From contig NZ_BSTT01000023.1 of assembly GCF_030269685.1 (NCBI RefSeq), positions 1-64,000 of the forward strand: a stretch of 64,000 bases of DNA. Direction: 5' to 3'. The position numbers were made by a program, and so were the translations under genes. Below the pieces are notes generated by a model that saw only the letters and a list, made by a program, of their open reading frames with translations, was not told where the DNA came from and made no database searches. Of the stretch, positions 7,934 to 14,890 are shown piece by piece; position 1 is the stretch's first letter, and every line of letters begins with the position of its first letter. The stretch comes from Actinomycetospora sp. NBRC 106378. GTDB lineage: Bacteria > Actinomycetota > Actinomycetes > Mycobacteriales > Pseudonocardiaceae.

Positions 7934-8002
7934 GCTCCCGCACGCCCTGAGCTCCCGCACGCCCTGAGCTCCCGCACGCCCTGAGCTGCCGCACCCTCTG
8001 AG
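7921..8002. repeat. 17-bp tandem repeat spanning the MarR stop codon
   Basis: Four head-to-tail copies of CCGCACGCCCTGAGCTC occupy 7921-7988 (the last base of the fourth copy differs), followed by a decayed fifth copy to about 8002. The first copy encodes the last residues and the TGA stop of the MarR gene. A 17-bp period is not codon-phased, so the expansion is non-coding. It lies in the leader between the MarR and amidase genes, where it may alter spacing or read-through. Confidence 0.85.
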
Positions 8003-8133
8003 ACGAAGCTCTCCCCTGTCATCAGGTTGCGCTCGGGTTACTTCTACTCTGGAAATATTGTCATTGCCGCCGCGGCTCGTACGGTCGGTTCCACCAGCGG
8101 GTGGATTCCTCACGGACGACAGGTGGAACGGGC

Positions 8134-9159
8134 ATGCGTCACGGAGACATCTCGAGCAGCCACGACGGCGTCGGCGTCGCGGTCGTCAACTACACGATGC
8201 CGCGCCTGCACGACCGGGAGGGCATTCGCGCGAACTGCGAGAAGATCGCGGAGATGGTCGTCGGGATCAAGCAGGGATTCCCCGGCATGGACCTGATCAT
8301 CTTCCCCGAGTACTCGACGCACGGGATCATGTACGACCGGCAGGAGATGTTCGACAACGCCGCGTCGTGCCCCGGGTTCGAGACCGAGATCTTCGCCGAG
8401 GCCTGCCGGACGGCCGGGGTCTGGGGCGTCTTCTCCCTCACCGGGGAACGCCACGAGGACCACCCGAACAAGAACCCGTACAACTCCCTGGTCCTCATCA
8501 ACGCCGAGGGCGAGATCGTCAACAAGTACCGCAAGATCCTGCCGTGGGTGCCGATCGAGGGCTGGTACCCGGGCGAGCACACCACGGTGGTGGAGGGGCC
8601 CAAGGGCCTGAAGCTGGCCCTCATCATCTGCGACGACGGCAACTACCCCGAGATCTGGCGCGACTGCTCCATGAAGGGCGCCGAGCTCGTCGTCCGGCCG
8701 CAGGGTTACATGTACCCGGCCAAGGAACAGCAGATCATGATGGCGAAGTCGATGGCCTGGGCGAACAACGTCTACGTCGCCGTCGCGAACGCCACCGGAT
8801 TCGACGGCGTCTACTCCTACTTCGGGCACTCCTCGGTGGTCGGCTTCGACGGCCGCACCCTCGGCGAGTGCGGCACCGAGGAGATGGGCGTGCAGTACGC
8901 GGAACTGTCGATCTCGCTCATCCGTGACGCGCGGAAGAACTGGCAGTCGCAGAACCACCTGTTCAAGCTCCTGCACCGCGGCTACACGGGCGTGATCCAG
9001 TCCGGCGACGGCGACAAGGGCGTCGCGGAGTGCCCGTTCGACTTCTACAAGACCTGGGTCACCGACCCGGCGCTCGCCCAGAAGCAGGTCGAGGAGATGA
9101 CCCGCGAGTACATCGGGACCCCGGAGGCCCCGATGGAAGGCATCCCGAACGGGGCCTGA
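8134..9159 (+). CDS. amiE: Aliphatic amidase (acylamide amidohydrolase), AmiE type
   Basis: 341 residues, nitrilase superfamily, near the usual length of about 346 for AmiE. It hydrolyses short aliphatic amides to acid and ammonia in the cytosol. The protein starts MRHGDISSS and keeps the full catalytic set at the AmiE numbering: Glu59 in FPEYS, Lys134 in KYRKI, Glu142 in PIEGWYPG and nucleophile Cys166 in [12 protein letters not shown]. The ATG has AGGTGG 8 nt upstream. It sits behind the MarR/AmiC-like regulator pair and ahead of the tubulin-like genes, with a hairpin between. It is very conserved compared with its neighbours. Formamide, acetamide and propionamide are the family's typical substrates; the real one here is unknown. 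Confidence 0.95.
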   Translation: MRHGDISSSHDGVGVAVVNYTMPRLHDREGIRANCEKIAEMVVGIKQGFPGMDLIIFPEYSTHGIMYDRQEMFDNAASCPGFETEIFAEACRTAGVWGVFSLTGERHEDHPNKNPYNSLVLINAEGEIVNKYRKILPWVPIEGWYPGEHTTVVEGPKGLKLALIICDDGNYPEIWRDCSMKGAELVVRPQGYMYPAKEQQIMMAKSMAWANNVYVAVANATGFDGVYSYFGHSSVVGFDGRTLGECGTEEMGVQYAELSISLIRDARKNWQSQNHLFKLLHRGYTGVIQSGDGDKGVAECPFDFYKTWVTDPALAQKQVEEMTREYIGTPEAPMEGIPNGA

Positions 9160-9180
9160 CCCCCTGAAGCAGGCACACCG

Positions 9181-9217
9181 GCGGACCCGGGCGGCGACGA
9201 CGCCGTGGCCGGTCCGC
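9181..9217 (+). terminator. Intercistronic hairpin between amidase and first tubulin-like gene
   Basis: GCGGACC (9181-9187) pairs with GGTCCGC (9211-9217), and inner GGCG/CGCC segments can extend the stem. No T-tract follows, so it may be an mRNA-stability or partial-termination element rather than a full terminator. It is the first of three hairpins that divide the cluster. Confidence 0.4.
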
Positions 9218-9281
9218 GGACGGCGCGCGCCCTCGTGGCCCCGCCCTTCCCGTCCCGTAGCGCATCCAGGAGGACCCGGCC

Positions 9282-10859
9282 ATGGCCGCCGAGCACGACC
9301 ACGATCACGACCACGACCACGACCACGGTGACACCGCGATGGCGCGCATCGAGGCGCTGCGCTCCGAGGGGGTGCACCGCGCCGGCGACCACGAGGGACC
9401 GTTCTCCCTCCACGTGCTGGGGCTGGGCGCCACCGGGGCGGACCTGATCACCTCGATCATGCGCAACCAGCCCGACGGCTTCCTCTCCGAGCCGGGCACG
9501 CGCTTCTCCGCGCTGGCGGTGGACATCGGCGACGAGGACCTCGCCCAGGTGCGCGACGCGGCGAGCGCGCTCCCGGCGGAGCAGTCGCACGTGGCGACGG
9601 TGTCCCTGCCGGTCCCGACGAACGCCGACCTCTCCTACGCGCTCAACCGCTACCGCGAGTTCCTCAAGATGGAGTACCCGCGGTACTACTGGAACCCGAA
9701 CTACGAGCCGTGGTTGCCGGCCGACGTCGAGATCGCCCCCTCCGACGGCCACTACTCCCGCGCCGTCGCGAAGGCGATCTACGGCGCGGAGTACTACCAG
9801 GGCCGCGAGATCGCGGGCGCACTGGACGACTTCGCCGCGAGCGTCATGTCCAGCGAGGCCACCCCGCTCGTCGTCGTCGCCTTCTCGATGGCCGGGGGCG
9901 TCGGCAGCGGCATCGTCGTGGAGATCGCGCGGCACCTGTCGTCGATCAAGCTGGGGCGCCGGCCCTGGGTGGTGGGCCTCGGCATCCTGCCCAACGGCGC
10001 CGACCCGGCCGAGTACGCCGACGGCTCGCTGTTCCCGGTGATCAACGAGCTCGACTGCATGATCGACACCGAGAAGAACAAGGGGGTCATGGCGGTCTGG
10101 GGCGACCTCTACAAGAACCCGTTCACCGGTGGCTTCTTCATGGTCGACCAGAACGACGTGCAGGAGATGACCGGCGACCTCGCCGCCACCCACGCCTACG
10201 TCGACGCCGGGATCGGCTCCTTCCTCACCCGCGACGCGAGCGTGCACCTCTACGAGACGCTCAAGGCGCTGAACTGGCTCGCGGTCCCCGCCGACGCCTG
10301 GCACCCCGCGATCCGCGGCGAGCAGGGCGACCGCTGGATCAACATGCTCGCGGTGCGGAAGCTCGCCGACATCGACTCGCTGGGCACCTCCGGCCTGGTG
10401 AAGGGCTTCTCGACGGAGTACCTGGAGGCCCGGGTGTTCACCGGCGACCTCGATCCGGCGGACGCGGAGTCGGTGTCGGCGGCGGTGTCGGGGGCGGCGA
10501 CGGGACGGGTCGACCCGGTCGTCCTCGGGCTCCCCGGGGGCGACGACCTCGTCAGCGTCGTCATCCCGCGCGCGAGCAAGCTCGACCTCGCGGCCTTCGT
10601 CCCGGCGCGGGACTACTACGACACCCTCGAGTGGGACGACAAGCTGCTCATCCACTCGTGGCTGCTCGACCTCGGCGTCATGCTCTGCGAGCCCTCGATC
10701 CGGTTCGACGGGATGGGCGGCGAGTGCATCTGGGGCTGCGCCTGCTGGGTGGTCGTGCCGCACGCCGCGATCCGGGGGGAGGCGGCGGAGCCGGGCGCCG
10801 AGGCCGTCACGGAGTCGCTCGCCGACCCCGAGCCCATCGCCCCCTTCGTCGGCGGCTGA
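9282..10859 (+). CDS. Tubulin/FtsZ-like protein 1 with N-terminal His-Asp tract
   Basis: 525 residues. Residues 5-15 alternate His-Asp (six His), a plausible Ni/Co/Zn-binding tail. From residue 43 the protein reads like the tubulin/FtsZ nucleotide fold: LHVLGLGATGADLITSIMR (first glycine-rich loop) and the tubulin-signature-like FSMAGGVGSG at 201-210 (family GGGTGSG). It shares with the 11288 protein the blocks YPRYYWNPNYEPWLPAD (about 132-148), VMAVWGDLYKNPFTGGF, and the C-terminal GECIWGCACWVVVPHAAIRG, where Cys482, 486 and 488 form C-x3-C-x-C. It is longer than FtsZ and differs from CetZ/TubZ. AGGAGGA precedes the ATG. Fold assignment is good; the function (filament, metal-bound enzyme or chaperone) is unknown. 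Member B of the small family follows 5 bp later. Confidence 0.75.
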   Translation: MAAEHDHDHDHDHDHGDTAMARIEALRSEGVHRAGDHEGPFSLHVLGLGATGADLITSIMRNQPDGFLSEPGTRFSALAVDIGDEDLAQVRDAASALPAEQSHVATVSLPVPTNADLSYALNRYREFLKMEYPRYYWNPNYEPWLPADVEIAPSDGHYSRAVAKAIYGAEYYQGREIAGALDDFAASVMSSEATPLVVVAFSMAGGVGSGIVVEIARHLSSIKLGRRPWVVGLGILPNGADPAEYADGSLFPVINELDCMIDTEKNKGVMAVWGDLYKNPFTGGFFMVDQNDVQEMTGDLAATHAYVDAGIGSFLTRDASVHLYETLKALNWLAVPADAWHPAIRGEQGDRWINMLAVRKLADIDSLGTSGLVKGFSTEYLEARVFTGDLDPADAESVSAAVSGAATGRVDPVVLGLPGGDDLVSVVIPRASKLDLAAFVPARDYYDTLEWDDKLLIHSWLLDLGVMLCEPSIRFDGMGGECIWGCACWVVVPHAAIRGEAAEPGAEAVTESLADPEPIAPFVGG

Positions 10860-10864
10860 GTCCG

Positions 10865-11164
10865 GTGGCCGTCCCCTGGTCGGAGATCGTCGCCCGCTAC
10901 AGCGGCGGGGCGCAGCTGCCGTCGATGCCCGGGGCCCGCACCCTGCAGGTCACCGGGGCCGACGACGAGTACATCTACGTGTCCCACCGTCTCTGGTCGG
11001 ACAAGCTCACCCGGGCCTACCTCGAGAAGGCGATGACGCTGCTCGACGAGGGCCGGATGACCCGCGACTACGCGTCGGTCATCGATCACTACCGCACGTT
11101 CATCGCCGACGAGCGGCCGACGACGGCCGCGACGGTCCTCAAGGACCTCGGCTACGTCGACTGA
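10865..11164 (+). CDS. Small cluster-specific protein, family member B
   Basis: 99 residues, GTG start 5 bp after the stop of tubulin-like protein 1, so almost certainly co-translated with it. No known domain. Conserved with the other two members: PWSEIVARYSGG, the strand DDEYIYVSHRLWSDKL, helix RAYLEKAMTLLDEGRM, then a second helix and TAATVLKDLGYVD. Predicted mixed alpha/beta, soluble, no signal peptide. The tight linkage to a tubulin-like gene suggests a binding partner, capping factor or small enzyme subunit. It is closest to member C. Confidence 0.75.
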   Translation: MAVPWSEIVARYSGGAQLPSMPGARTLQVTGADDEYIYVSHRLWSDKLTRAYLEKAMTLLDEGRMTRDYASVIDHYRTFIADERPTTAATVLKDLGYVD

Positions 11165-11186
11165 CCTCCGGCGTCGGTCGACCGAC

Positions 11187-11225
11187 GGCGTGGCGGGGCC
11201 CGGTCCGAGCGGGCCCCGTCACGCC
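11187..11225 (+). terminator. Strong intercistronic hairpin before second tubulin-like gene
   Basis: GGCGTG + CGGGGCCCG (11187-11202) pairs with CGGGCCCCG + CACGCC (11210-11225) around a 7-nt loop, with one mismatch pair (11193/11219). No T-run follows. It could terminate partially or protect the 3' end of the upstream message and so set the ratio of the two tubulin-like proteins. Confidence 0.5.
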
Positions 11226-11287
11226 CTCCACCCAGCCCCAGCGGCACCGGGCGCGTTCCCGCGCGCCCGCGACAGAAAGGTTCCACC

Positions 11288-12943
11288 ATGGGAATGTCGC
11301 TCTACCACTCCGCGACGGGCAGCCAGTCCCCGCACTGCATCCACGCCCTGGGCATCGGCAAGACCGGCGCCTACATGGTCGAGGCCCTGCTGCGCACCGG
11401 CGAGATCGAGGACATGCTCGACGACCCGCGCGCCCGGTTCACCGGCCTCGCCGTCGACATCGGTGAGCAGGACATGCACGAGCTCAAGGAGTACGCGGGC
11501 GGCTTCACCCAGCGCCTGCAGGAGCGGGAGATCCCGACCGACCGCCACCAGGTGCGGACGGTGGCGCTGGAGACCCCCAGCTCCGAGGAGCTCCGGACCA
11601 GCCTCAACCGCTGGCGCGAGTACCTGAAGATGGAGTACCCGCGGTACTACTGGAACCCGAACTACGAGCCGTGGCTGCCGGCGGACGTGGAGATGCCGAA
11701 GCCGGGCGAGACCTGCCCGCGGGCGATCGCGAAGGCCATCTACGGCCACTACTACTACGGCGGCGACAAGACCCTGGAGAAGGAGCTCGACCTCTTCGTC
11801 GACTCCATCAACAAGACCAAGCTCCCCTCGATGGTGCTGGTCTTCTTCTCCCTCGCCGGCGGCACCGGGTCCGGGATGGTCGTCGACATGGTGCGCCACC
11901 TGTCGAACGTGAAGCTCGGCCGGCGCATCCCGGTGATCGGCGTCGGCGTCCTGCCGTTCTCCGGTGACGAGGAGCACGCGGGCGGCAAGGCCGCGCTCTA
12001 CCCCGTCATCAACGAGATCGACTGCATGCTCGACGACGAGAAGAACCAGGGCGTCATGGCGGTCTGGGGCGACCTCTACAAGAACCCCTTCACCGGTGGC
12101 TTCCTCGCCCTGCCCCAGGAGCACGCGTGGCAGCGCCTCGGCTCCTACACGAAGACCGGTACCCCGGCGATCCGCGACGGCCTGCGCAAGGGCGTCACCC
12201 GCAAGTTCGTCGACGACTCGTTCACCCGGTTCGTCGTGCAGGACTACGGCCGCCTGCTGTTCAAGATGCTGCGGCCCGCGGGCTTCACGGGCGCCCCGCA
12301 CGAGCGCAACATCTCCGGCGACCGCACCTGGACGGTCTACGACGTCGCGAAGTACACCCACCCCGGCGTCGAGGTGCTGCCCGGCCAGCCCCGGAGCCGG
12401 TGGCGTGAGGTCGTCACCAAGTGGATCGACTACATCCCGAAGTTCTCCGGGCTGAAGGAGGGCTTCAAGACCGACTACATCGAGTGCAACACGGTCGGCC
12501 CGCGCGAGATGTGGAACGACACGCTGCAGAAGAAGCTCGAGTCGGTGCTGGGGGAGTACCTGCTCGACGGGGACGACGGCACCCTCGTCACCAGCAACGG
12601 CGAGTTCTTCGACGAGCTCACCGTGTACTCGAACATCATCATCCCCGGTGTGGCCAAGACCGACCTCACGGCCTTCTTCGAGGCCCGGGACGCCTACGAC
12701 CAGATCGAGGACTGGGACACGAAGCTGATGATGCACTCGTGGCTGCTCGACCTCGGGGTGATCCTCTCCGAGCAGTCGATCCGCTTCGACGGCATGGCCG
12801 GCGAGTGCATCTGGGGCTGCGCGTGCTGGGTGGTGGTGCCGCACGCGGCGATCCGCGGCGACGCGACCCCCTCGGCGGACATCACCCAGGTCCAGCAGGC
12901 GCACATCGCGCCGATGGTCCAGACGCTCGTCGAGACGCCCTGA
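11288..12943 (+). CDS. Tubulin/FtsZ-like protein 2
   Basis: 551 residues. HALGIGKTGAYMVEALL (residues 19-35) is the first nucleotide loop, and FSLAGGTGSG (187-196) is nearly the classical tubulin signature, better preserved than in protein 1. Blocks shared with protein 1 include YPRYYWNPNYEPWLPAD (about 117-133), NEIDCM-D-EKN-GVMAVWGDLYKNPFTGGF, LMMHSWLLDLGV, and GECIWGCACWVVVPHAAIRG with Cys507, 511 and 513. It has a longer, aromatic-rich middle domain (about residues 290-450) and no His tract. The two proteins probably form a heteromer, as with alpha/beta tubulin or BtubA/B, though polymerisation is not shown. The ATG follows GAAAGG. A perfect hairpin lies after its stop. Confidence 0.78.
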   Translation: MGMSLYHSATGSQSPHCIHALGIGKTGAYMVEALLRTGEIEDMLDDPRARFTGLAVDIGEQDMHELKEYAGGFTQRLQEREIPTDRHQVRTVALETPSSEELRTSLNRWREYLKMEYPRYYWNPNYEPWLPADVEMPKPGETCPRAIAKAIYGHYYYGGDKTLEKELDLFVDSINKTKLPSMVLVFFSLAGGTGSGMVVDMVRHLSNVKLGRRIPVIGVGVLPFSGDEEHAGGKAALYPVINEIDCMLDDEKNQGVMAVWGDLYKNPFTGGFLALPQEHAWQRLGSYTKTGTPAIRDGLRKGVTRKFVDDSFTRFVVQDYGRLLFKMLRPAGFTGAPHERNISGDRTWTVYDVAKYTHPGVEVLPGQPRSRWREVVTKWIDYIPKFSGLKEGFKTDYIECNTVGPREMWNDTLQKKLESVLGEYLLDGDDGTLVTSNGEFFDELTVYSNIIIPGVAKTDLTAFFEARDAYDQIEDWDTKLMMHSWLLDLGVILSEQSIRFDGMAGECIWGCACWVVVPHAAIRGDATPSADITQVQQAHIAPMVQTLVETP

Positions 12944-12956
12944 CCCGCTGACCGCC

Positions 12957-12989
12957 CCGGGGCGCCCCGCCGTCGGCGGGGCGCCCCGG
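12957..12989 (+). terminator. Perfect 15-bp hairpin between tubulin-like 2 and NiCoT permease
   Basis: CCGGGGCGCCCCGCC (12957-12971), loop GTC, then GGCGGGGCGCCCCGG (12975-12989) is an uninterrupted 15-bp GC stem. It lacks a U-tract, as is common in actinobacteria. It probably reduces transcription into the permease and downstream genes. Confidence 0.6.
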
Positions 12990-13021
12990 CGCACCTGCAC
13001 GCCCCCGGAGAGGAACGCCGC

Positions 13022-14107
13022 GTGACCACGATCGCCCCGTCCCCGCTGAGCTGGTCACGCCGCGACCGCGTGCAGCTCTCGACCATCGTCGCGGTGATCG
13101 CCGCGCTGCACGTCCTCGGCTGGACGCTCTACCTCTCGCTGACGGCCGGTCCGCTCGGGGCCGGGGCGTTCGCCGGGGCCGGGGTCCTGGCCTACGTGCT
13201 CGGCGTCCGGCACGCGTTCGACGCCGACCACATCGCCGCGATCGACGACACCACCCGGCTCATGGTCGCGCAGGGGCGGCGCCCGGTCGGGGTCGGGTTC
13301 TTCTTCGCGATGGGCCACTCGTCGGTGGTCGTGATCCTCGGGCTGGTGGTCGCGCTCGCCGCCGGCCTCGCGAGCTCGAGCGGGGTCGACACCTTCCGCG
13401 AGATCGGCGGCACCGTCTCGACGGTCGTGGCCATGGTGTTCCTCGCCCTGGTCGCGGTGCTCAACGCCCTGGTCCTCGTCGGCATCGTCGGGGCCTGGCG
13501 GAAGATGCGGCGCGGGCAGCTCGACGAGGCCGAGCTCGAGCGGCAGCTGCTGAACCGCGGCCTGGTCAACCGCATCCTGGGCGGCCGGGCCCGCACCCTG
13601 ATCCGGCACTCGTGGCACATGTACCCGCTCGGCCTGCTCTTCGGGCTCGGCCTGGAGACGGCCTCCGAGGTCACCCTGCTCACCCTCTCGGCCTCGACGG
13701 CGTCGTCCGCGTCGACCGCGGGCGGCGCGCCGCTGCTCGCCGCGCTGACCCTGCCGGTGCTGTTCGCCGCCGGGATGAGCGCCTTCGACACGGCCGACGG
13801 CCTGCTCATGGGGATCGCCTACTCCTGGTCGAACCGAAGCCCGGCGCGGCGGCTCTTCTACAACATCGCGACGACGGCGGCGACCGTCACGGTCGCGGGG
13901 CTCATCGCGGCGGTCTACCTCGCCGGCGTGCTGGCCGACGACCTCGGGGTCACCGCGCTCGCGGGGTTCGCCTCGATCGCCGACGACTTCGAGCTGCTCG
14001 GCTACCTCATCGTGGGCTTCTTCGTCCTGGTGTGGGGCGGCGCCGCCCTGCTCTGGCGCGTGGGCGGCTTCGAGCGCCGGTCGGCCCCGGCCACCCCGGC
14101 GGGCTAG
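13022..14107 (+). CDS. NiCoT family nickel/cobalt permease
   Basis: 361 residues, about eight hydrophobic segments, inner-membrane secondary transporter of Ni2+ or Co2+. The NiCoT signature in TM2, RHAFDADHIAAIDDTTR, and the second family motif LGLETASEV are present, and a hydrophilic loop (residues about 160-190) separates the halves. The close homologue NhlF imports cobalt for nitrile hydratase in Rhodococcus, while HoxN, HupN and NixA import nickel for hydrogenase or urease. Sequence alone does not fix the metal. GTG start with a GGAGAGGA ribosome site. No nickel or cobalt enzyme is seen in this window, so the transported metal may serve the tubulin-like proteins or an unlinked enzyme. The next gene starts 5 bp later. 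Confidence 0.92.
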   Translation: MTTIAPSPLSWSRRDRVQLSTIVAVIAALHVLGWTLYLSLTAGPLGAGAFAGAGVLAYVLGVRHAFDADHIAAIDDTTRLMVAQGRRPVGVGFFFAMGHSSVVVILGLVVALAAGLASSSGVDTFREIGGTVSTVVAMVFLALVAVLNALVLVGIVGAWRKMRRGQLDEAELERQLLNRGLVNRILGGRARTLIRHSWHMYPLGLLFGLGLETASEVTLLTLSASTASSASTAGGAPLLAALTLPVLFAAGMSAFDTADGLLMGIAYSWSNRSPARRLFYNIATTAATVTVAGLIAAVYLAGVLADDLGVTALAGFASIADDFELLGYLIVGFFVLVWGGAALLWRVGGFERRSAPATPAG

Positions 14108-14112
14108 GCACC

Positions 14113-14586
14113 GTGGTGGACCGCGACGACCTCGTCCCCGCGTACGCGGAGTGGATCGACCGCGTCACGGCCACGTACGAGGCCGTCTCCTACACCTGCC
14201 GCGTCCGGCTCGGCGACCCCGCGGTCGCCGAGGGGGTCGCGGTGCACGTCGCGGGCGGCCTGGTGGCGCGGCCCGGGGTGTTCCGCTACTGGGGCCTGCC
14301 CTACTCCGGCCGCATCGCGAAGCTCGCCGAGGCGGGCATCGAGGACGCGCTCGCCGGGCGCGCCCGCCGCGGGTCCTTCGGGGCCCTGCGCGACGACCTC
14401 ACCGACCTGCCGCCCGCCCTGCAGACGGTCTTCGTCCTGTGCTGCGTCGAGGGGGTCGACGACGACGAGCTCGCCGCCGCCTGCGCGTGCGACGTCCCGG
14501 ACGCGGCGCAGCGCCGGGCGACGGTCCTGCGGCACATGTCCGAACTCGCCGTCCGTCACGTCGGCGACCCGACGGAGGGGGAGTGA
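14113..14586 (+). CDS. Sigma-factor-like protein (degenerate sigma-70 regions), tentative
   Basis: 157 residues, GTG start. The C-terminal half, LPPALQTVFVLCCVEGVDDDELAAACACDVPDA, follows the layout of sigma-70 region 4 (LPxxxRxVFvLrxxEGlsxxEIAxxlgxs), and the N-terminal stretch VSYTCRVRLGDPAVAEGVAVHV loosely resembles region 2. Both are degenerate, and the DNA-recognition helix is unusually Cys/Ala rich, so it may not bind DNA. It could instead be a cluster-specific adaptor. It lies between the permease and small-family member C, with gaps of 5 and 4 bp, so it is in the same operon. Confidence 0.45.
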   Translation: MVDRDDLVPAYAEWIDRVTATYEAVSYTCRVRLGDPAVAEGVAVHVAGGLVARPGVFRYWGLPYSGRIAKLAEAGIEDALAGRARRGSFGALRDDLTDLPPALQTVFVLCCVEGVDDDELAAACACDVPDAAQRRATVLRHMSELAVRHVGDPTEGE

Positions 14587-14590
14587 CGCC

Positions 14591-14890
14591 GTGCCGCTGG
14601 ACTGGGCGGGCCTGCAACGCGACTTCGGCGACGGCGGGGAGATCCCGACGGTGGCCGGCGGCAAGACCCTGCGCATCACCGCGGTGGACGAGGAGTACGT
14701 CCACATCCGGCACTCCCTCTGGCGGGACAGGCTGGCGCGGGCCCACCTCGAGAAGGCCGTCGAGCTCGTCGAGGCGGACCGCATGACCCGGCACGCCGGT
14801 CTGTTCGCCGAGGAGTACCGGACGATGGTCGCCGACGTCCGGGCGACCTCGGCGGCGCACGTCCTCAAGCACCTCGGAATCCTGGAGTGA
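14591..14890 (+). CDS. Small cluster-specific protein, family member C
   Basis: 99 residues, GTG start. Same length as member B and clearly homologous: LDWAGLQRDFGDGG, then KTLRITAVDEEYVHIRHSLWRDRLARAHLEKAVELVEADRM, ending in AAHVLKHLGILE. No family recognised, no cysteines, no signal peptide. It overlaps the next gene by 4 bp (GTGA). Three diverged copies spread across one locus, each next to a different partner (globin/sensor, tubulin-like 1, sigma-like), suggest non-redundant subunits rather than recent duplication. Confidence 0.72.
   Translation: MPLDWAGLQRDFGDGGEIPTVAGGKTLRITAVDEEYVHIRHSLWRDRLARAHLEKAVELVEADRMTRHAGLFAEEYRTMVADVRATSAAHVLKHLGILE

Noticed and set aside
7921-8002. Short tandem repeat considered as a CRISPR remnant.
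   Set aside because: Copies abut without spacers, the period is 17 bp, and no cas genes are near.
8697-8702. AmiE loop reads [10 protein letters not shown] where Pseudomonas AmiE has RCQG; first taken as loss of the active-site cysteine.
   Set aside because: Counting residues puts the nucleophile at Cys166 in [10 protein letters not shown], which is intact along with Glu59, Lys134 and Glu142. The enzyme should be active.
10722-10746. C-x3-C-x-C of the tubulin-like proteins as a true nitrile hydratase metal claw.
   Set aside because: Nitrile hydratase uses C-x2-C-x-C with a conserved Ser, and the remaining sequence shows no homology. Kept only as a general metal-site idea.
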